Under the pieces are notes generated by a model. The model had not been told where the DNA came from. It was given only the letters and a program-made list of their open reading frames with translations, and ran no database searches. Shown here in pieces: positions 24,453 through 33,917 of a stretch of DNA of 34,233 bases. The stretch is from Polyangiaceae bacterium (GTDB lineage: Bacteria > Myxococcota_A > Polyangia > Polyangiales > Polyangiaceae), in contig JABFXY010000009.1 of NCBI GenBank assembly GCA_013361525.1, positions 1-34,233 on the forward strand, written 5' to 3'. Positions within the stretch are counted from its first letter, which is position 1, and every line of letters begins with the position of its first letter. Made by a program: the position numbers and the translations under genes.

Positions 24453-25375
24453 GAGACGCTCGCTGCAGCTGCGAAGTCACCCATTCGAAGAACTGCGAAG
24501 TTGCCTTTGTCCCGAAGAGCAGCCGCTTCGGCGAGGGCAGATTCGAGGATCGCGAGCTGCGTGTCTGTTTCGTCGTAGAAGTTCGATGGGTGGAACCACA
24601 AATGGAAGACCTTCTTCTGCTCGGCAGCGCGCTGCGTCGCCCGAACCAGCTTTTGGCGCATGACGGAAGGCCGAATCGTACGCCTCACGCCCTGACGGCC
24701 GAGCAGTAGCGTCGAGGACGGAAGCTCGACGAGCCCGTGGTCGCGTTGTACACGGGGCAAAACGAGCGGTGCGGGAAGCCCGAGGATCTTTTCTCCGAGG
24801 TTCGCGAGCGGTCGGAGGCGCGGCGCAACATCATCGAGTATTTTCAGAATTCCGGCGTCCACACTGCGGAATACGCGAATACCGGCTCGCCGAAGCGCGT
24901 CCAACTTCGAAACTCCGTTGCGAGGAAAAACAAAACTGTCGAAGCTCAGTCCGTGGCGTCGATGAAGGTCCGCTGCACGCACGAGATCTTCACTTGCGGC
25001 CTCCTCTTCGATCTGGTGGAAGTAGACGTGTCCGTAGCTGTGTGACCCGATTTCGTGGGCGGTGCGACGGTTGCGGATCTGATCCACGAGGTCTGGAAGA
25101 TACCAGCCGTCTCGAGGACCGAGCAAACCATCGAATCCTCGGCTGGCATCGAACAAGCGCCCTACGATCGCCCAGGTCGCGGGGACGCGATATCGATCGA
25201 AGAGCTCGAGCAAGCGGAGAACGACCAGCCGCTCCAGCGCGCCACACTTCGTCGCCTCGCGAGGTGTCACCCGGTCCCAAGTCCCCCATAGCCCCTCCAG
25301 ATCGATGGAGATGCACAGGGACCCGCGCGACTGGGGTACTTCTGGTGCGAGCGATACACGTGTACCTAGCGGCAT
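24449..25375 (-). CDS. Polysaccharide deacetylase (NodB-fold)
   Basis: The protein has 308 aa from ATG 25375, which has GGAGAG just upstream. A longer frame to 25537 exists, but its extra residues are basic and low-complexity. Motif 1 is SIDLEGLWG with D25; motif 2 is HEIGSHSYGH with H112/H116 for the metal; the late strand HLWFHPSNF carries the motif-5-like His. PATWAIVGRLFD is typical of the family. It should hydrolyse N- or O-acetyl groups from a sugar polymer or lipid-linked sugar. No signal peptide is seen, so it may act in the cytoplasm. It is coupled by overlap to the GNAT gene and sits 109 bp downstream of an OafA-type gene on the same strand. Confidence 0.88.
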   Translation of the reverse strand: MPLGTRVSLAPEVPQSRGSLCISIDLEGLWGTWDRVTPREATKCGALERLVVLRLLELFDRYRVPATWAIVGRLFDASRGFDGLLGPRDGWYLPDLVDQIRNRRTAHEIGSHSYGHVYFHQIEEEAASEDLVRAADLHRRHGLSFDSFVFPRNGVSKLDALRRAGIRVFRSVDAGILKILDDVAPRLRPLANLGEKILGLPAPLVLPRVQRDHGLVELPSSTLLLGRQGVRRTIRPSVMRQKLVRATQRAAEQKKVFHLWFHPSNFYDETDTQLAILESALAEAAALRDKGNFAVLRMGDFAAAASVS

Positions 25376-25484
25376 GGGAGTCTCTCCGGTCGAGGCGTCG
25401 AAAAACGATGAGAGCCCTCCGTTGCGCGCGCGCTTCGGATCGTTCACACGTCGGCCGGCGAACCGAGGATTTCGTGGAGATCGG

Positions 25485-26594
25485 TCAGGCCGCCGGCTTT
25501 TCGGTGGAGCGGCTACGCGACCGCCTTCCGAGAGCAATCGCTGGTTGCTCGACCCAACGGCGCATCGCGTACGTGACTGCGAAGACCGAAATCGCGGCGA
25601 GCACCAGCGCTAGCGCCGGGTGTAGCCGAAATTGATAGCCGGTGCGTATCACCGCGAAGCCCAGGTTCTGGTGCACCAGGTAGATCGGGTACGAAAGCGC
25701 CCCTGCCAACAAGAGCGGCTTCCAGCGCAACCAGCTCGGCCGGTAGAAGGCGGCGAAGTACACCAGCGCGGTGGAGCACACACACGCGGCGACGCCGCCG
25801 CGGTGACCCCATAGGTATTGATTGATGGTCGCCGCGCCGAACAGCGCGTATCCGACTAAGCCCGGCTTTCGGCCCTGGGCCATTGCATAGAGCTGCACGC
25901 CGATCGCGAACAATCCGATATACCGGGTGAGCGTGAGAGCCGTCAGCCACTCGAGGGTCGAGTGCGCGCCGGCCCATTGTGCCGTCGCCGGGTCCGAGCC
26001 GGTCGCAAAACGAACGACGGCGTACCAGGTGAGGGCTGCCGTGCACCAGATGAGAAGCCTCGAAGGAAGCGCGTCGAACGATGCGTTCTTTCGAAACACG
26101 AGCAGCGCCATGCCGACGTAGAAAACGAGCTCGAGCTCCAGCGTCCAATACACGCCGTCCACACGCGGAACGTCCAAAAACCCCGGAATCATCGTGAAGT
26201 TCGCCGCGACGACCCATAAGGGCTGCAACATGTCGCGACGGTTCCAGAGCGCCGCCAGCGTGCCGACCACCACGCCGGCCCAGAACGTCGGGTACAACCG
26301 ATAGAAGCGTGCGCGGAGAAACGACGCTGGCGTTCGGGACCGCTCCAGCGTCATCGTGATCACGAAGCCGCTGATGATGAAGAACAGGTGGACGCCGTAC
26401 GTGCCCCAGGGAAACCGCAAGGGCATTTCCGCCGTGTGCCCGTACTTCGTGTCGTAGTAGCTGGTCCAGTGGAAAAGAACGACCGCTAGCGCCGCGATAC
26501 CGCGCAGCGAGTCGAGCTCGACGAGCCGCAGCCGTTCCTGTGGGGGGGCGCCGGTTGGTCGCGGCGCGGACGTGGTCGGCGGGGCACTGGACAT
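25485..26594 (-). CDS. Membrane acyltransferase (OafA/YrhL family, acyltransferase 3)
   Basis: The protein has 369 aa from ATG 26594 (MSSAPPTTSAPRPTG), chosen because the signature LRLVELDSLRGIAALAVVLF then follows about 25 residues later. An ATG at 26735 would add 47 low-complexity residues. About ten membrane helices. Family motifs are ELDSLRGIAALAVVLFHW with the catalytic-type His, GVHLFFIISGFVITM, FLRARFYRLYP and YWTLELELVFYV. It transfers acyl groups to exported sugars (O-acetylation). It is first in a minus-strand set with the deacetylase and GNAT genes, so the three may decorate one glycan. Confidence 0.9.
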   Translation of the reverse strand: MSSAPPTTSAPRPTGAPPQERLRLVELDSLRGIAALAVVLFHWTSYYDTKYGHTAEMPLRFPWGTYGVHLFFIISGFVITMTLERSRTPASFLRARFYRLYPTFWAGVVVGTLAALWNRRDMLQPLWVVAANFTMIPGFLDVPRVDGVYWTLELELVFYVGMALLVFRKNASFDALPSRLLIWCTAALTWYAVVRFATGSDPATAQWAGAHSTLEWLTALTLTRYIGLFAIGVQLYAMAQGRKPGLVGYALFGAATINQYLWGHRGGVAACVCSTALVYFAAFYRPSWLRWKPLLLAGALSYPIYLVHQNLGFAVIRTGYQFRLHPALALVLAAISVFAVTYAMRRWVEQPAIALGRRSRSRSTEKPAA

Positions 26595-26982
26595 GAACCT
26601 AGCGATCGCTACGCGGAAACTGCGCGGAGGACCACCGTTCGACGGCCGACCTGCGGTCGTCGAGCCTACCACGAAGGACGCACGAAAAGGTCGCGGTCGG
26701 GTGCTCCCCGCGACGACGCAGCAGCGAGCGCGCATCGGAGCGAATCGCCAAGCGGGTGGGCTGGACGCGGTCGCACGCCGGCTCGCGGACTGTCGCGGGC
26801 CGCCGATAGCCGGTGAGCGAGCCTAAGCCTCAATCGAAATCGTTCACGGTACACCGAATGAGTCTTCTCCTGATAGCTCGATCGTGACAACAGCAACTGA
26901 GCGGATTTGCCACGCTGCGATCGAACAAACGCGTTGAATGTCGCGCCAACAACCTGCATCCAAGTCTTCCCACGGAGGTTGC
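26595..26982. other. 388 bp divergent intergenic region
   Basis: This region lies between the OafA-type gene (minus) and the beta-helix lipoprotein gene (plus) and must hold both promoters. I could not assign convincing -35/-10 or sigma-54 elements by eye. The only clear signal is GGAGG at 26974-26978, the ribosome site of the plus-strand gene. The left 140 bases stay open in the OafA frame. Confidence 0.5.
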
Positions 26983-28980
26983 ATGCGAGCGGGCACGATG
27001 TTGAGGCGTGGTCTCTTGATTCAGATTGCGGCCGTCTCTGCCGGCTGTCTCGATGGGCTCGAGTCCTTGGAGACCGACGCCTCGCGGATCGAGGTCGACC
27101 CTTCACCTTCAGCAACGACTCTGATTCAGCAAGCGCTCGATCAAGGCCTCGAAGTCGTCCTGCAAAAGGGCACGTACGTTCTCAGTGCGCCGCTCGTTCT
27201 GCGTTCAGGGGCGCGGTTGTTCGGAGCGGGAAGTGGTTTGACCAAGCTCGTAGCCGGCTTTGCTCCCCTGGAGACCGCGGCCGATGATCGAGAGAACGCA
27301 CTACTCGTCATCGACGGACTGGTGCTCCCAATCCAGGCAACTCAACTCGCAGCGTCCGCTGCGAAGGACGCCTGGACGCTCACGCTCGCCCACCCCCTCG
27401 AAGGGCTCGCTCCCGATCAATGGGTCCGCGTGCACGGCTCGAACGACATCGAAGACTCCCACGAGATGAGCGACGACGCGCCGCTCTGTGAGATTCTGCG
27501 TGTGCAGTCGGTCGATGATACGAACGTGACGCTCGACACCGTGACGATGCAGTTCCATTCGGTCGGCGTGGCCGTCGACGTCGTAGAGCCTTCACTCGAT
27601 GTCGAGATTTCGGGCTTCGATGTCTCGGCGGAGGGCGGGACCGTCGCCGTTGGGGTAATGGTCGGTCTCGCAGCGGATGTGCGCATAACGGACGTCAGCG
27701 GCGCGGGCTTTTCGAGGGCGCTCATCGACCTGGGCCCCGGGTCGCGAACGGTGCAGCTGCGCGAAATTCGATCTCGCGGCGAGGTGAACGCGATCGTTCA
27801 CGCCGACTCTTCGATGGACATCCACATCGAAAGCGTCTTGTCGGTCCCCGGAGGCGCGAGGGCTCATGTCTTCGGCGTACCCCGTGCGCTGCTCACGTTT
27901 GTTCACCGCTGCACCTCGGCCATCGTGACCAGCGGTGTTCTCGAAAACGGCTGTATCGGGATCCGAACCTGGGGCGGCCATCATCTGCATTTCTCCGACA
28001 TCCTCATCCGGGATATGGAGCCCAGCGAGGCTCTTGCGCGCGATGAGATCCTCAGTGGCGGTGCGTACCCAATCGGCGTGGGGATCGACGGAGGGGCGGG
28101 GCGGTTGGATCACGCGGAGTTCGCCCGAGATATCAGCTTCAACAACGTGCACCTCGAGGACTGTCGCCAGCCTACCGAAAGTACGCAGGCCGGTTGGTTC
28201 TTGCACGATATGTTCGGCGTGACGATCAGTGGCTGCTCGATCGTGAACAAAGGTCTCACGTCGTGGACGGACGGTTCACACGTGACCGGTATGCTGGCGG
28301 TCGACTGCTCCGGTTCGATCGAGAGTCTCATGATTCAAGGGGCTAGTTATTCGTTCCGCACGGGAAATGCCGCGGCAGACCTCAACGTCGGATTCCTCGA
28401 GATCAACGGTGCGCCGGGTACCGGGTATGCGGGCTTGTTCGCCTTGTTCTTCAACCACGTGACGACCTATGCGTCACGCGGTCCGCAGTTCGCGAAGGTA
28501 AAGCTCAACAACGTCCTTTTTTATGCCGACACCGGGCCGGACTTCAACTTGATGCCCGACTGGGAGATGTTCGTCGAGTCCTATTATGCCGATGGATTCG
28601 AAGCGTCGAACTGTGTCATGTGCAAAGAGGTGGAGGCATCGCGCTTCTCCGTAGGGGAGATCGCGGAAATCTCGGAAACCTCGATGGGCAAGGCGCGCGA
28701 GCTGGTGACGCCGACGGGCCCGAGCACCAGAAACGTCGTCGTTGCTTCCGCAAAGGGCGTGAATCAGTTTGTGCTCGCTGCGCCGCTTCCGACGAGCCGG
28801 GCGCACGTACTGTGCTCGACGGCAGCAGTTACCGTGGGCGATCTGCTCGTCGCGAGCGCGACGCACCCGCGACGCGCCGAGGTCGACAACGCTCCAGTCA
28901 ACCCGTTCGTCGTGATCGGCAAAGCCCTGACGAACAAGGCGGCTGGGGTCGAAGGGCTCGTTCTCGTCGGGCCCGCATAG
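26983..28980 (+). CDS. Pectate-lyase-like (parallel beta-helix) lipoprotein
   Basis: The protein has 665 aa from ATG 26983, 4 bases after GGAGG; an in-frame ATG at 26938 lacks a ribosome site. The signal peptide MRAGTMLRRGLLIQIAAVSA ends with Cys22 (SAGC). The start of the mature part, TTLIQQALDQGLEVVLQKGT followed by YVLSAPLVLRSGARLFGAGS, is the classic opening of pectate-lyase-superfamily beta-helix proteins. Short repeated strands follow (GISGFDVS-type turns; GVLENGCIGIRTWGG, ISFNNVHLEDC, GVTISGCSIVNKG). The C-terminal ~130 residues are a different, mixed domain. It may bind or cleave a polysaccharide made by the locus. It is convergent with the next gene, 15 bp apart. Confidence 0.8.
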   Translation: MRAGTMLRRGLLIQIAAVSAGCLDGLESLETDASRIEVDPSPSATTLIQQALDQGLEVVLQKGTYVLSAPLVLRSGARLFGAGSGLTKLVAGFAPLETAADDRENALLVIDGLVLPIQATQLAASAAKDAWTLTLAHPLEGLAPDQWVRVHGSNDIEDSHEMSDDAPLCEILRVQSVDDTNVTLDTVTMQFHSVGVAVDVVEPSLDVEISGFDVSAEGGTVAVGVMVGLAADVRITDVSGAGFSRALIDLGPGSRTVQLREIRSRGEVNAIVHADSSMDIHIESVLSVPGGARAHVFGVPRALLTFVHRCTSAIVTSGVLENGCIGIRTWGGHHLHFSDILIRDMEPSEALARDEILSGGAYPIGVGIDGGAGRLDHAEFARDISFNNVHLEDCRQPTESTQAGWFLHDMFGVTISGCSIVNKGLTSWTDGSHVTGMLAVDCSGSIESLMIQGASYSFRTGNAAADLNVGFLEINGAPGTGYAGLFALFFNHVTTYASRGPQFAKVKLNNVLFYADTGPDFNLMPDWEMFVESYYADGFEASNCVMCKEVEASRFSVGEIAEISETSMGKARELVTPTGPSTRNVVVASAKGVNQFVLAAPLPTSRAHVLCSTAAVTVGDLLVASATHPRRAEVDNAPVNPFVVIGKALTNKAAGVEGLVLVGPA

Positions 28981-28982
28981 CG

Positions 28983-28997
28983 GACCCGGGGGGGGTC
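28983..28997. terminator. Short GC hairpin between convergent genes
   Basis: GACCC (28983-28987) and GGGTC (28993-28997) flank five G in the 15 bp gap between the convergent stops. Weak; it overlaps the stop codon of the minus gene. Confidence 0.25.
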
Positions 28998-30096
28998 AAT
29001 ACGAAAACCGTTTCTTTAGCCGATTCAGCGGCTGTTCGACGAGCCACCACGACAGCGCCGACACGAGCACGGTGATTGAGAAGAACGTCACCACGCGCAC
29101 GACCAGGCGATCCTGCGCCGCCGGGAACACGGCCGTTACGAGATAGGGCGCATACAAGTGATATAGATAAATGCCGTAACTAATCTTCCCGATGTACTGG
29201 AGCGCGCGCAGCGAGAGGATCCGATTGAAGAGCGTAGCCTTCGGCTCGAGACGCGAGACGCCAACCAGGTAGAGCGACGCGACCGACACGACGAAACGGA
29301 ACCAGAGCTCGCGCATCGAGAGGCGATCGCCGAGCACAAAGCCGAATGCGAGCATCGCGACGGTGAAGCCGGCAACCAGCAACCCCGTCATTCGCTGGCG
29401 GAACACCGAGAGCATGCGGCTCGCCCCGACGGCATCTTCCGCGTGAGCCAAGAGACCGCCGAGCGCGAAGGAGTCGAAGCAGCTCAGCGTGAAGTATTTG
29501 TTGTCGCTGACCGATACGCCGGCGAGGTTCAACGCGAATCGGCTTGCGAACGCGACGGCAATCATCGCGAGCAGCGCGCGGAGGCGTCCCACCCGACCGA
29601 GCGTCAGCACGAGCAGCGGGTAGATGAGGTAGTACTGCTCTTCGATCGCGAGCGTCCACAAGTGCTCGATCGAGAGCTTCGACCCACCGACGAGGAAGTA
29701 GAGGTTGCTCGTATACGTCACGAGTGGCCAAACCGCGTCTCGTACGTTGGGCCAATCGAGCGCGAACAAGACGAAGATCGTCAAGTAGTAGATGGGAAAG
29801 ATGCGGAGAAAGCGGCGCGCGTAGAAGGTCTTCAGCGAGCCGACCAACGAGCTTCTGCCCGCGTCTTGCTGATGCTTCGCTTGGATCAGAATCCGACTGA
29901 TCAAGTACCCGCTCAGGACGAAGAACAGCGTGACGCCGACGAACCCGAGCGGCGCGGGCACATTCAGCGGATTCGTCACCCAGTGCTGCGCGAGGACGAG
30001 AAGAACCGCGATCGCTCGGAGGCCGTCGAGCTGCGGAAGGTAGGCGTCGACCGAGGACCCATCCCCCGCTGTGGCCGTGTGTTCAGCTGGTCGCAT
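28996..30096 (-). CDS. Membrane acyltransferase (OafA/YrhL family), second copy
   Basis: The protein has 366 aa with about ten membrane helices. Motifs: YLPQLDGLRAIAVLLVLAQH (conserved 'DGLRaiAv' and catalytic-type His), GFVGVTLFFVLSGYLISRIL, FYARRFLRIFPIYYLT, HLWTLAIEEQYYLIYPLLVL and the C-terminal YGIYLYHLYAPYL and WWLVEQPLNRLKKRF. It is more canonical than the copy at 25485-26594 and differs from it in sequence, so they probably modify different positions or substrates. It is divergent from the dehydratase-led operon; the 255 bp gap (30097-30351) shows no promoter I can name. Confidence 0.92.
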   Translation of the reverse strand: MRPAEHTATAGDGSSVDAYLPQLDGLRAIAVLLVLAQHWVTNPLNVPAPLGFVGVTLFFVLSGYLISRILIQAKHQQDAGRSSLVGSLKTFYARRFLRIFPIYYLTIFVLFALDWPNVRDAVWPLVTYTSNLYFLVGGSKLSIEHLWTLAIEEQYYLIYPLLVLTLGRVGRLRALLAMIAVAFASRFALNLAGVSVSDNKYFTLSCFDSFALGGLLAHAEDAVGASRMLSVFRQRMTGLLVAGFTVAMLAFGFVLGDRLSMRELWFRFVVSVASLYLVGVSRLEPKATLFNRILSLRALQYIGKISYGIYLYHLYAPYLVTAVFPAAQDRLVVRVVTFFSITVLVSALSWWLVEQPLNRLKKRFSY

Positions 30097-30351
30097 CTAG
30101 GCTGCGTTGATTCCGGTGCCGCGGGGCGCTCGGTGTTCAGGTTTTGCGCTGAGGCCACCTTCTCACGCTCCATCGTCGTGGGCCACCCCGTCGTCGATCA
30201 GCGAGGTTGTCCGTGTACTCATGGGCTGGAACCGAGACAAAACGGCCCACTTCGCGACCACTTACCAGCCCTTCCATCCGAGGCCGACCAGCAGTAGCGT
30301 GCGGGTCGAACGGTTCGCGGCCGCACGGCAACGAACTCCACGCAGCCCGCT

Positions 30352-32307
30352 ATGTCTCGTGTTGCGACGCGCGCCTTCCAGACCCTGCTCGATGTAGTCG
30401 CACTTGCGGCAGCTTTCCTGCTCGCCTTCATGGTGCGGTTCGACTGGCAGATCCCGCAGGAGTTCATGCGGCGGTGCTTCGTGCTGCTGCCGTACGTCGT
30501 GGTGATCAAATACCTCGTGCTGCACTGGTTCGATGTTCCGCGTTTCTCGTGGCGGTACATCGGCCTTCGTGAGGTCGTTCGAATCTTTCAGGCACTCGCG
30601 GTCTCTTCCGCGATCTTGCTCACGCTACGCCTCATCACGACGCGAACCGCGAAGGCCATCCCCTTCATCGGTCACGTATGGGTCCCGCTCGGCATCATCG
30701 CGATCGATCTCACGCTCGCGTTCGGTCTCATCGTGGGGCTACGCGCCATACGGCGCCTCCGCGGCGAGCAAGTGCAAACGCGCGCTGCCGTGCCCGTCGG
30801 TGAAGGTGTCGCGACGCTCATGATCGGCGCCGGGGAGGCCGGCTTGCAGGTCGCGAAACAGCTCGCGACCCGACGTGAGCTCGGGCTTCGACCCGTCGGC
30901 TTCCTCGACGACGACCGGACGAAGATCGGCACCTTTATTCACGGCGTGCCAGTCCTCGGTGCGACCGAAGACGTCGAACGGATCGCCGCGGAGTGCGGGG
31001 CGCGACAGGTCCTCATCACGATCTCCGCCGCGAATGGGCGCCACGTGCGCCAGATCATGGCGAAGTGCGAGACCACGAAGCTCCCCGTGAAGATCATTCC
31101 GCCGACTCACGAGATCGTCGGCGGGCAGGTGAGCCTCTCACGTATGCGGGATGTCGCGATCGAGGACCTCCTGCGTCGCGAGGCGGTGCGGCTCGACGAG
31201 ACGGCGCTGCGCGAAGCCGTAACCGGCCACGTCGTGCTCGTCACGGGCGCTGGAGGCAGCATCGGGTCGGAGCTGTGTCGCCAGCTCTGCGGCTTCAATC
31301 CCAAGTCGCTGATCCTCGTCGAGCGTGCCGAGAATGCCCTCTTCGAGATCCACCGAGAGCTCCTCCGCACGCATCCCGACATCGAGCTCGTGCCGCTCAT
31401 CGGCGACGTGACGGACGTCGCACGCATGCGGTCCGCATTCGTGAAATACCGCCCCAGCTTCGTGCTCCACGCGGCAGCGCACAAGCACGTCCCGATGATG
31501 GAGTGGAACCCGGGCGAAGCGCTGAAGAACAACGTCTTCGGTACAAAGAACATCGCGGAGCTCTCCCACGAGCACGCGGTCAAGATGTTCGTCCTCATCT
31601 CGACGGACAAGGCGGTGAATCCCACCAGCGTGATGGGAGCAAGCAAGCGCGTCGCTGAGCTCTTCGTCCAAGCATTGAGCAGCCGCAGCAAGACGCGATT
31701 CGTCGCCGTGCGATTCGGCAACGTTCTCGGGTCGACCGGTAGCGTGATCCCCATCTTCCGCGAGCAGATTTCTCGCGGAGGACCGGTCACGGTCACCCAT
31801 CCGGAGATGACACGCTACTTCATGACGATTCCGGAGGCCTCTCAGCTCGTGTTGCAGGCAGCAACGATGGGTAAGGGTGGAGAAATCTTCATCCTCGACA
31901 TGGGCGAGCCCGTTCGCATCGTCGACTTGGCGGAGGATTTGATTCGCTTGTCCGGTCTACGGCCTGGTGAGGACGTCGAGGTTCAGTTCACCGGCGCTCG
32001 TCCTGGCGAGAAGCTCTTCGAGGAGCTCTCAGTGGCTGACGAGAACGCCGACAAGACGTACCACCCGAAGATCTTCGTGGGCCGCCTTCCGGTGACGCCT
32101 TTCGAGATGCTTTCGCAGCAGCTCGATCAACTCTCGTCGGCCGTGGACGAGCTCGAGGTCGACAGCGTGCGTGACCGGCTTCGCAGGATCGTCCCGGAGT
32201 TCGCGCAGGACGTAGCCGAAGCTCGTTCGGCACGTCTCGCGAAGGAAGAGGTCACGCGTCGCGACGAGGTTCGAATCTCCGTGCTGCCGGCATTGGAGCA
32301 GGGTTGA
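30352..32307 (+). CDS. WbpM/PglF-type membrane UDP-sugar 4,6-dehydratase (CapD-like)
   Basis: The protein has 651 aa. Four membrane helices lie in residues 1-130. A first Rossmann domain carries MIGAGEAGLQVAKQL (about 155) and FLDDDRTKIG. The catalytic SDR domain carries VTGAGGSIGSELCRQL (about 295), HAAAHKHVPMMEWNP, and STDKAVNPTSVMGASKR (about 416-432), where Met replaces the usual SDR Tyr as in WbpM, PglF and FlaA1. Also present: VAVRFGNVLGSTGSVIPIF, GGPVTVTHPEMTRYFMTIPE and RPGEKLFEEL. It converts UDP-GlcNAc to UDP-2-acetamido-2,6-dideoxy-4-keto-hexose, the entry to bacillosamine, QuiNAc or FucNAc-type sugars. It leads a tight operon; the next gene starts 3 bases after its stop. Confidence 0.95.
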   Translation: MSRVATRAFQTLLDVVALAAAFLLAFMVRFDWQIPQEFMRRCFVLLPYVVVIKYLVLHWFDVPRFSWRYIGLREVVRIFQALAVSSAILLTLRLITTRTAKAIPFIGHVWVPLGIIAIDLTLAFGLIVGLRAIRRLRGEQVQTRAAVPVGEGVATLMIGAGEAGLQVAKQLATRRELGLRPVGFLDDDRTKIGTFIHGVPVLGATEDVERIAAECGARQVLITISAANGRHVRQIMAKCETTKLPVKIIPPTHEIVGGQVSLSRMRDVAIEDLLRREAVRLDETALREAVTGHVVLVTGAGGSIGSELCRQLCGFNPKSLILVERAENALFEIHRELLRTHPDIELVPLIGDVTDVARMRSAFVKYRPSFVLHAAAHKHVPMMEWNPGEALKNNVFGTKNIAELSHEHAVKMFVLISTDKAVNPTSVMGASKRVAELFVQALSSRSKTRFVAVRFGNVLGSTGSVIPIFREQISRGGPVTVTHPEMTRYFMTIPEASQLVLQAATMGKGGEIFILDMGEPVRIVDLAEDLIRLSGLRPGEDVEVQFTGARPGEKLFEELSVADENADKTYHPKIFVGRLPVTPFEMLSQQLDQLSSAVDELEVDSVRDRLRRIVPEFAQDVAEARSARLAKEEVTRRDEVRISVLPALEQG

Positions 32308-32310
32308 CCC

Positions 32311-32943
32311 TTGGCCGCGGACAAGCTCCTGACTGATCGCATCGCGCGCGCCGTATCGTTCGCGGGAGCAGCGGTCGGTCTCGTCGCACTAAGCCCGATC
32401 ATCGCGGCCACTGCCGCGGTCGTGCGCCAAAAGATCGGTACGCCGGTCCTCTTTCGGCAGGTGCGCGCGGGCAGAAGCGGGGCACCGTTCGTCGTTTTCA
32501 AGTTCAAGACGATGACGGACGAGCGAGATGCGCACGGTGAGCTCCTTCCGGACGAACGGCGGCTCACCGCTGTCGGTCGTTTCCTGCGGAGTACCAGCTT
32601 GGACGAGCTGCCACAGCTCTGGAACGTGCTGCGCGGCGACATGAACCTCGTCGGACCTCGGCCCCTCTTGATGGACTACCTCCCGCTCTACACGGCAGAG
32701 CAGGCCCGCCGCCACGAAGTGCGGCCGGGAATGACGAGCTGGGTTGCGATTCATGGGCGGAATCTCAACAGCTGGGCCAAGCAGCTCGAGATGGATGTCT
32801 GGTACGTGGACAACCGCAGCGTCTCGTTGGATCTGCGCATCATCCTTCAGACCATCCCGAAGGTTATTCAGCGTGACGGGATTACTCAGGCCAGCCGAGC
32901 GACGAGGGACCGCTTTCAAGGAACGGGCGCGAAGGTCGCGTGA
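32311..32943 (+). CDS. Phosphoglycosyl transferase (PglC-type bacterial sugar transferase)
   Basis: The protein has 210 aa with a TTG start, 3 bases after the dehydratase stop; GGAGCAGGG lies upstream. One N-terminal hydrophobic helix (about 15-35) fits the re-entrant membrane helix of the short PglC form. PVLFRQVRAGRSGAPFVVFK, KFKTMTDERD, the catalytic dyad region STSLDELPQLWNVLRGD, MNLVGPRPLLMDYLPLY and RHEVRPGMTSWVAIHGRN are diagnostic. It transfers phospho-sugar from a UDP-sugar to undecaprenyl phosphate, starting glycan assembly. Its direct partner is the preceding dehydratase, whose product may be its substrate. The stop overlaps the next start (TGATG). Confidence 0.95.
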   Translation: MAADKLLTDRIARAVSFAGAAVGLVALSPIIAATAAVVRQKIGTPVLFRQVRAGRSGAPFVVFKFKTMTDERDAHGELLPDERRLTAVGRFLRSTSLDELPQLWNVLRGDMNLVGPRPLLMDYLPLYTAEQARRHEVRPGMTSWVAIHGRNLNSWAKQLEMDVWYVDNRSVSLDLRIILQTIPKVIQRDGITQASRATRDRFQGTGAKVA

Positions 32944-33917
32944 TGGCGCCGACGATCGAGCGCCGCGTGAGCCCAGGCGTGAAGAAGCACTGGCTCCCGC
33001 AGGGAAAACGTGCCGCGGTGTGCTTTACCGTCGACGACGTTCACCCAGCCAGGTCGACTCACCACTACGAGGCAGGCGGGGATCTCGGAGCCGGCGCGCT
33101 CGGCCGATTGGAGTGGCTCCTCGGGCGGCATCCCGATGCGCGCGCGACGTTGTTCGTGACACCCGATTGGCGAGAGATCTCCCCGATCCCGCGGCCCAAG
33201 GTGCTTGCGCGGCTCCCGTGGATTCGCGACCGATTCTACCTCGGGGGGTCTTGGCCCGAAGGGACGATGCGCCTCGATCGGCACCCCGAATTCGTCTCCT
33301 ATCTCGCGGGGTTGGAGCGCACGGACGTGGCGCTCCACGGTCTGCATCACATCCATCGCGGGACGCAGATTGCCGTCGAATTCCAAGATCAGTCGCGCGC
33401 CGAGTGCCGTCGGATGCTGGAAAAGGCGACGAACATCTTCCGGGCCGCGAACCTCGCGTTTTCGTCCGGCATGACACCTCCCGCCTTTCACGCGCCTGCG
33501 GCGCTTCGGCAGGCGATGGTCGATGTGGGGCTCACCTGGATCTCTTCGGCGCGCGACATTCGAGTCGACATTGCGCCCGATGTTCGGTCGGCGATGTCCG
33601 GAATGAAGGGGCTGTCGTTGATCCATCCGGAGGCTCTGCCGGAGGGGCTCGTGCACATCCCCGTCAACTTCCAAGCGACATCCACCCGTGAGCGAGCATT
33701 CTCGATCGTCGAGGCCGGCGGCATTCTGTCGATCAAGGCACACATCATCAAGAACTGTATGGGCTTCATCGCCCTCGATGGAGTCGACCAGCTCTATATG
33801 AACTACCTCGATTCCTTGTTCCACGAGCTCCACTCTCGATGGGGCGACGCGTTGCTATGGACGTCGATGGCCGAGATCGATCGACTCGTTCGCAAAGCTG
33901 ACCAGGAGCCTTCATGA
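32943..33917 (+). CDS. Polysaccharide-deacetylase-fold protein
   Basis: The protein has 324 aa from ATG 32943, overlapping the upstream stop. CFTVDDVHPARSTHHYEAGG gives the Asp pair (D31/D32) of the NodB fold. LFVTPDW follows. ALHGLHHIHRG supplies the metal-binding His residues (H132, H135/H136, H138), in the style of DUF2334-like deacetylases. AFSSGMTPPAFHAPAALRQAM resembles the motif 3/4 region. No signal peptide, so it probably acts on a cytoplasmic or membrane-lipid-linked sugar. The next gene again overlaps by ATGA. It differs clearly from the deacetylase at 24449-25375. Confidence 0.8.
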   Translation: MAPTIERRVSPGVKKHWLPQGKRAAVCFTVDDVHPARSTHHYEAGGDLGAGALGRLEWLLGRHPDARATLFVTPDWREISPIPRPKVLARLPWIRDRFYLGGSWPEGTMRLDRHPEFVSYLAGLERTDVALHGLHHIHRGTQIAVEFQDQSRAECRRMLEKATNIFRAANLAFSSGMTPPAFHAPAALRQAMVDVGLTWISSARDIRVDIAPDVRSAMSGMKGLSLIHPEALPEGLVHIPVNFQATSTRERAFSIVEAGGILSIKAHIIKNCMGFIALDGVDQLYMNYLDSLFHELHSRWGDALLWTSMAEIDRLVRKADQEPS

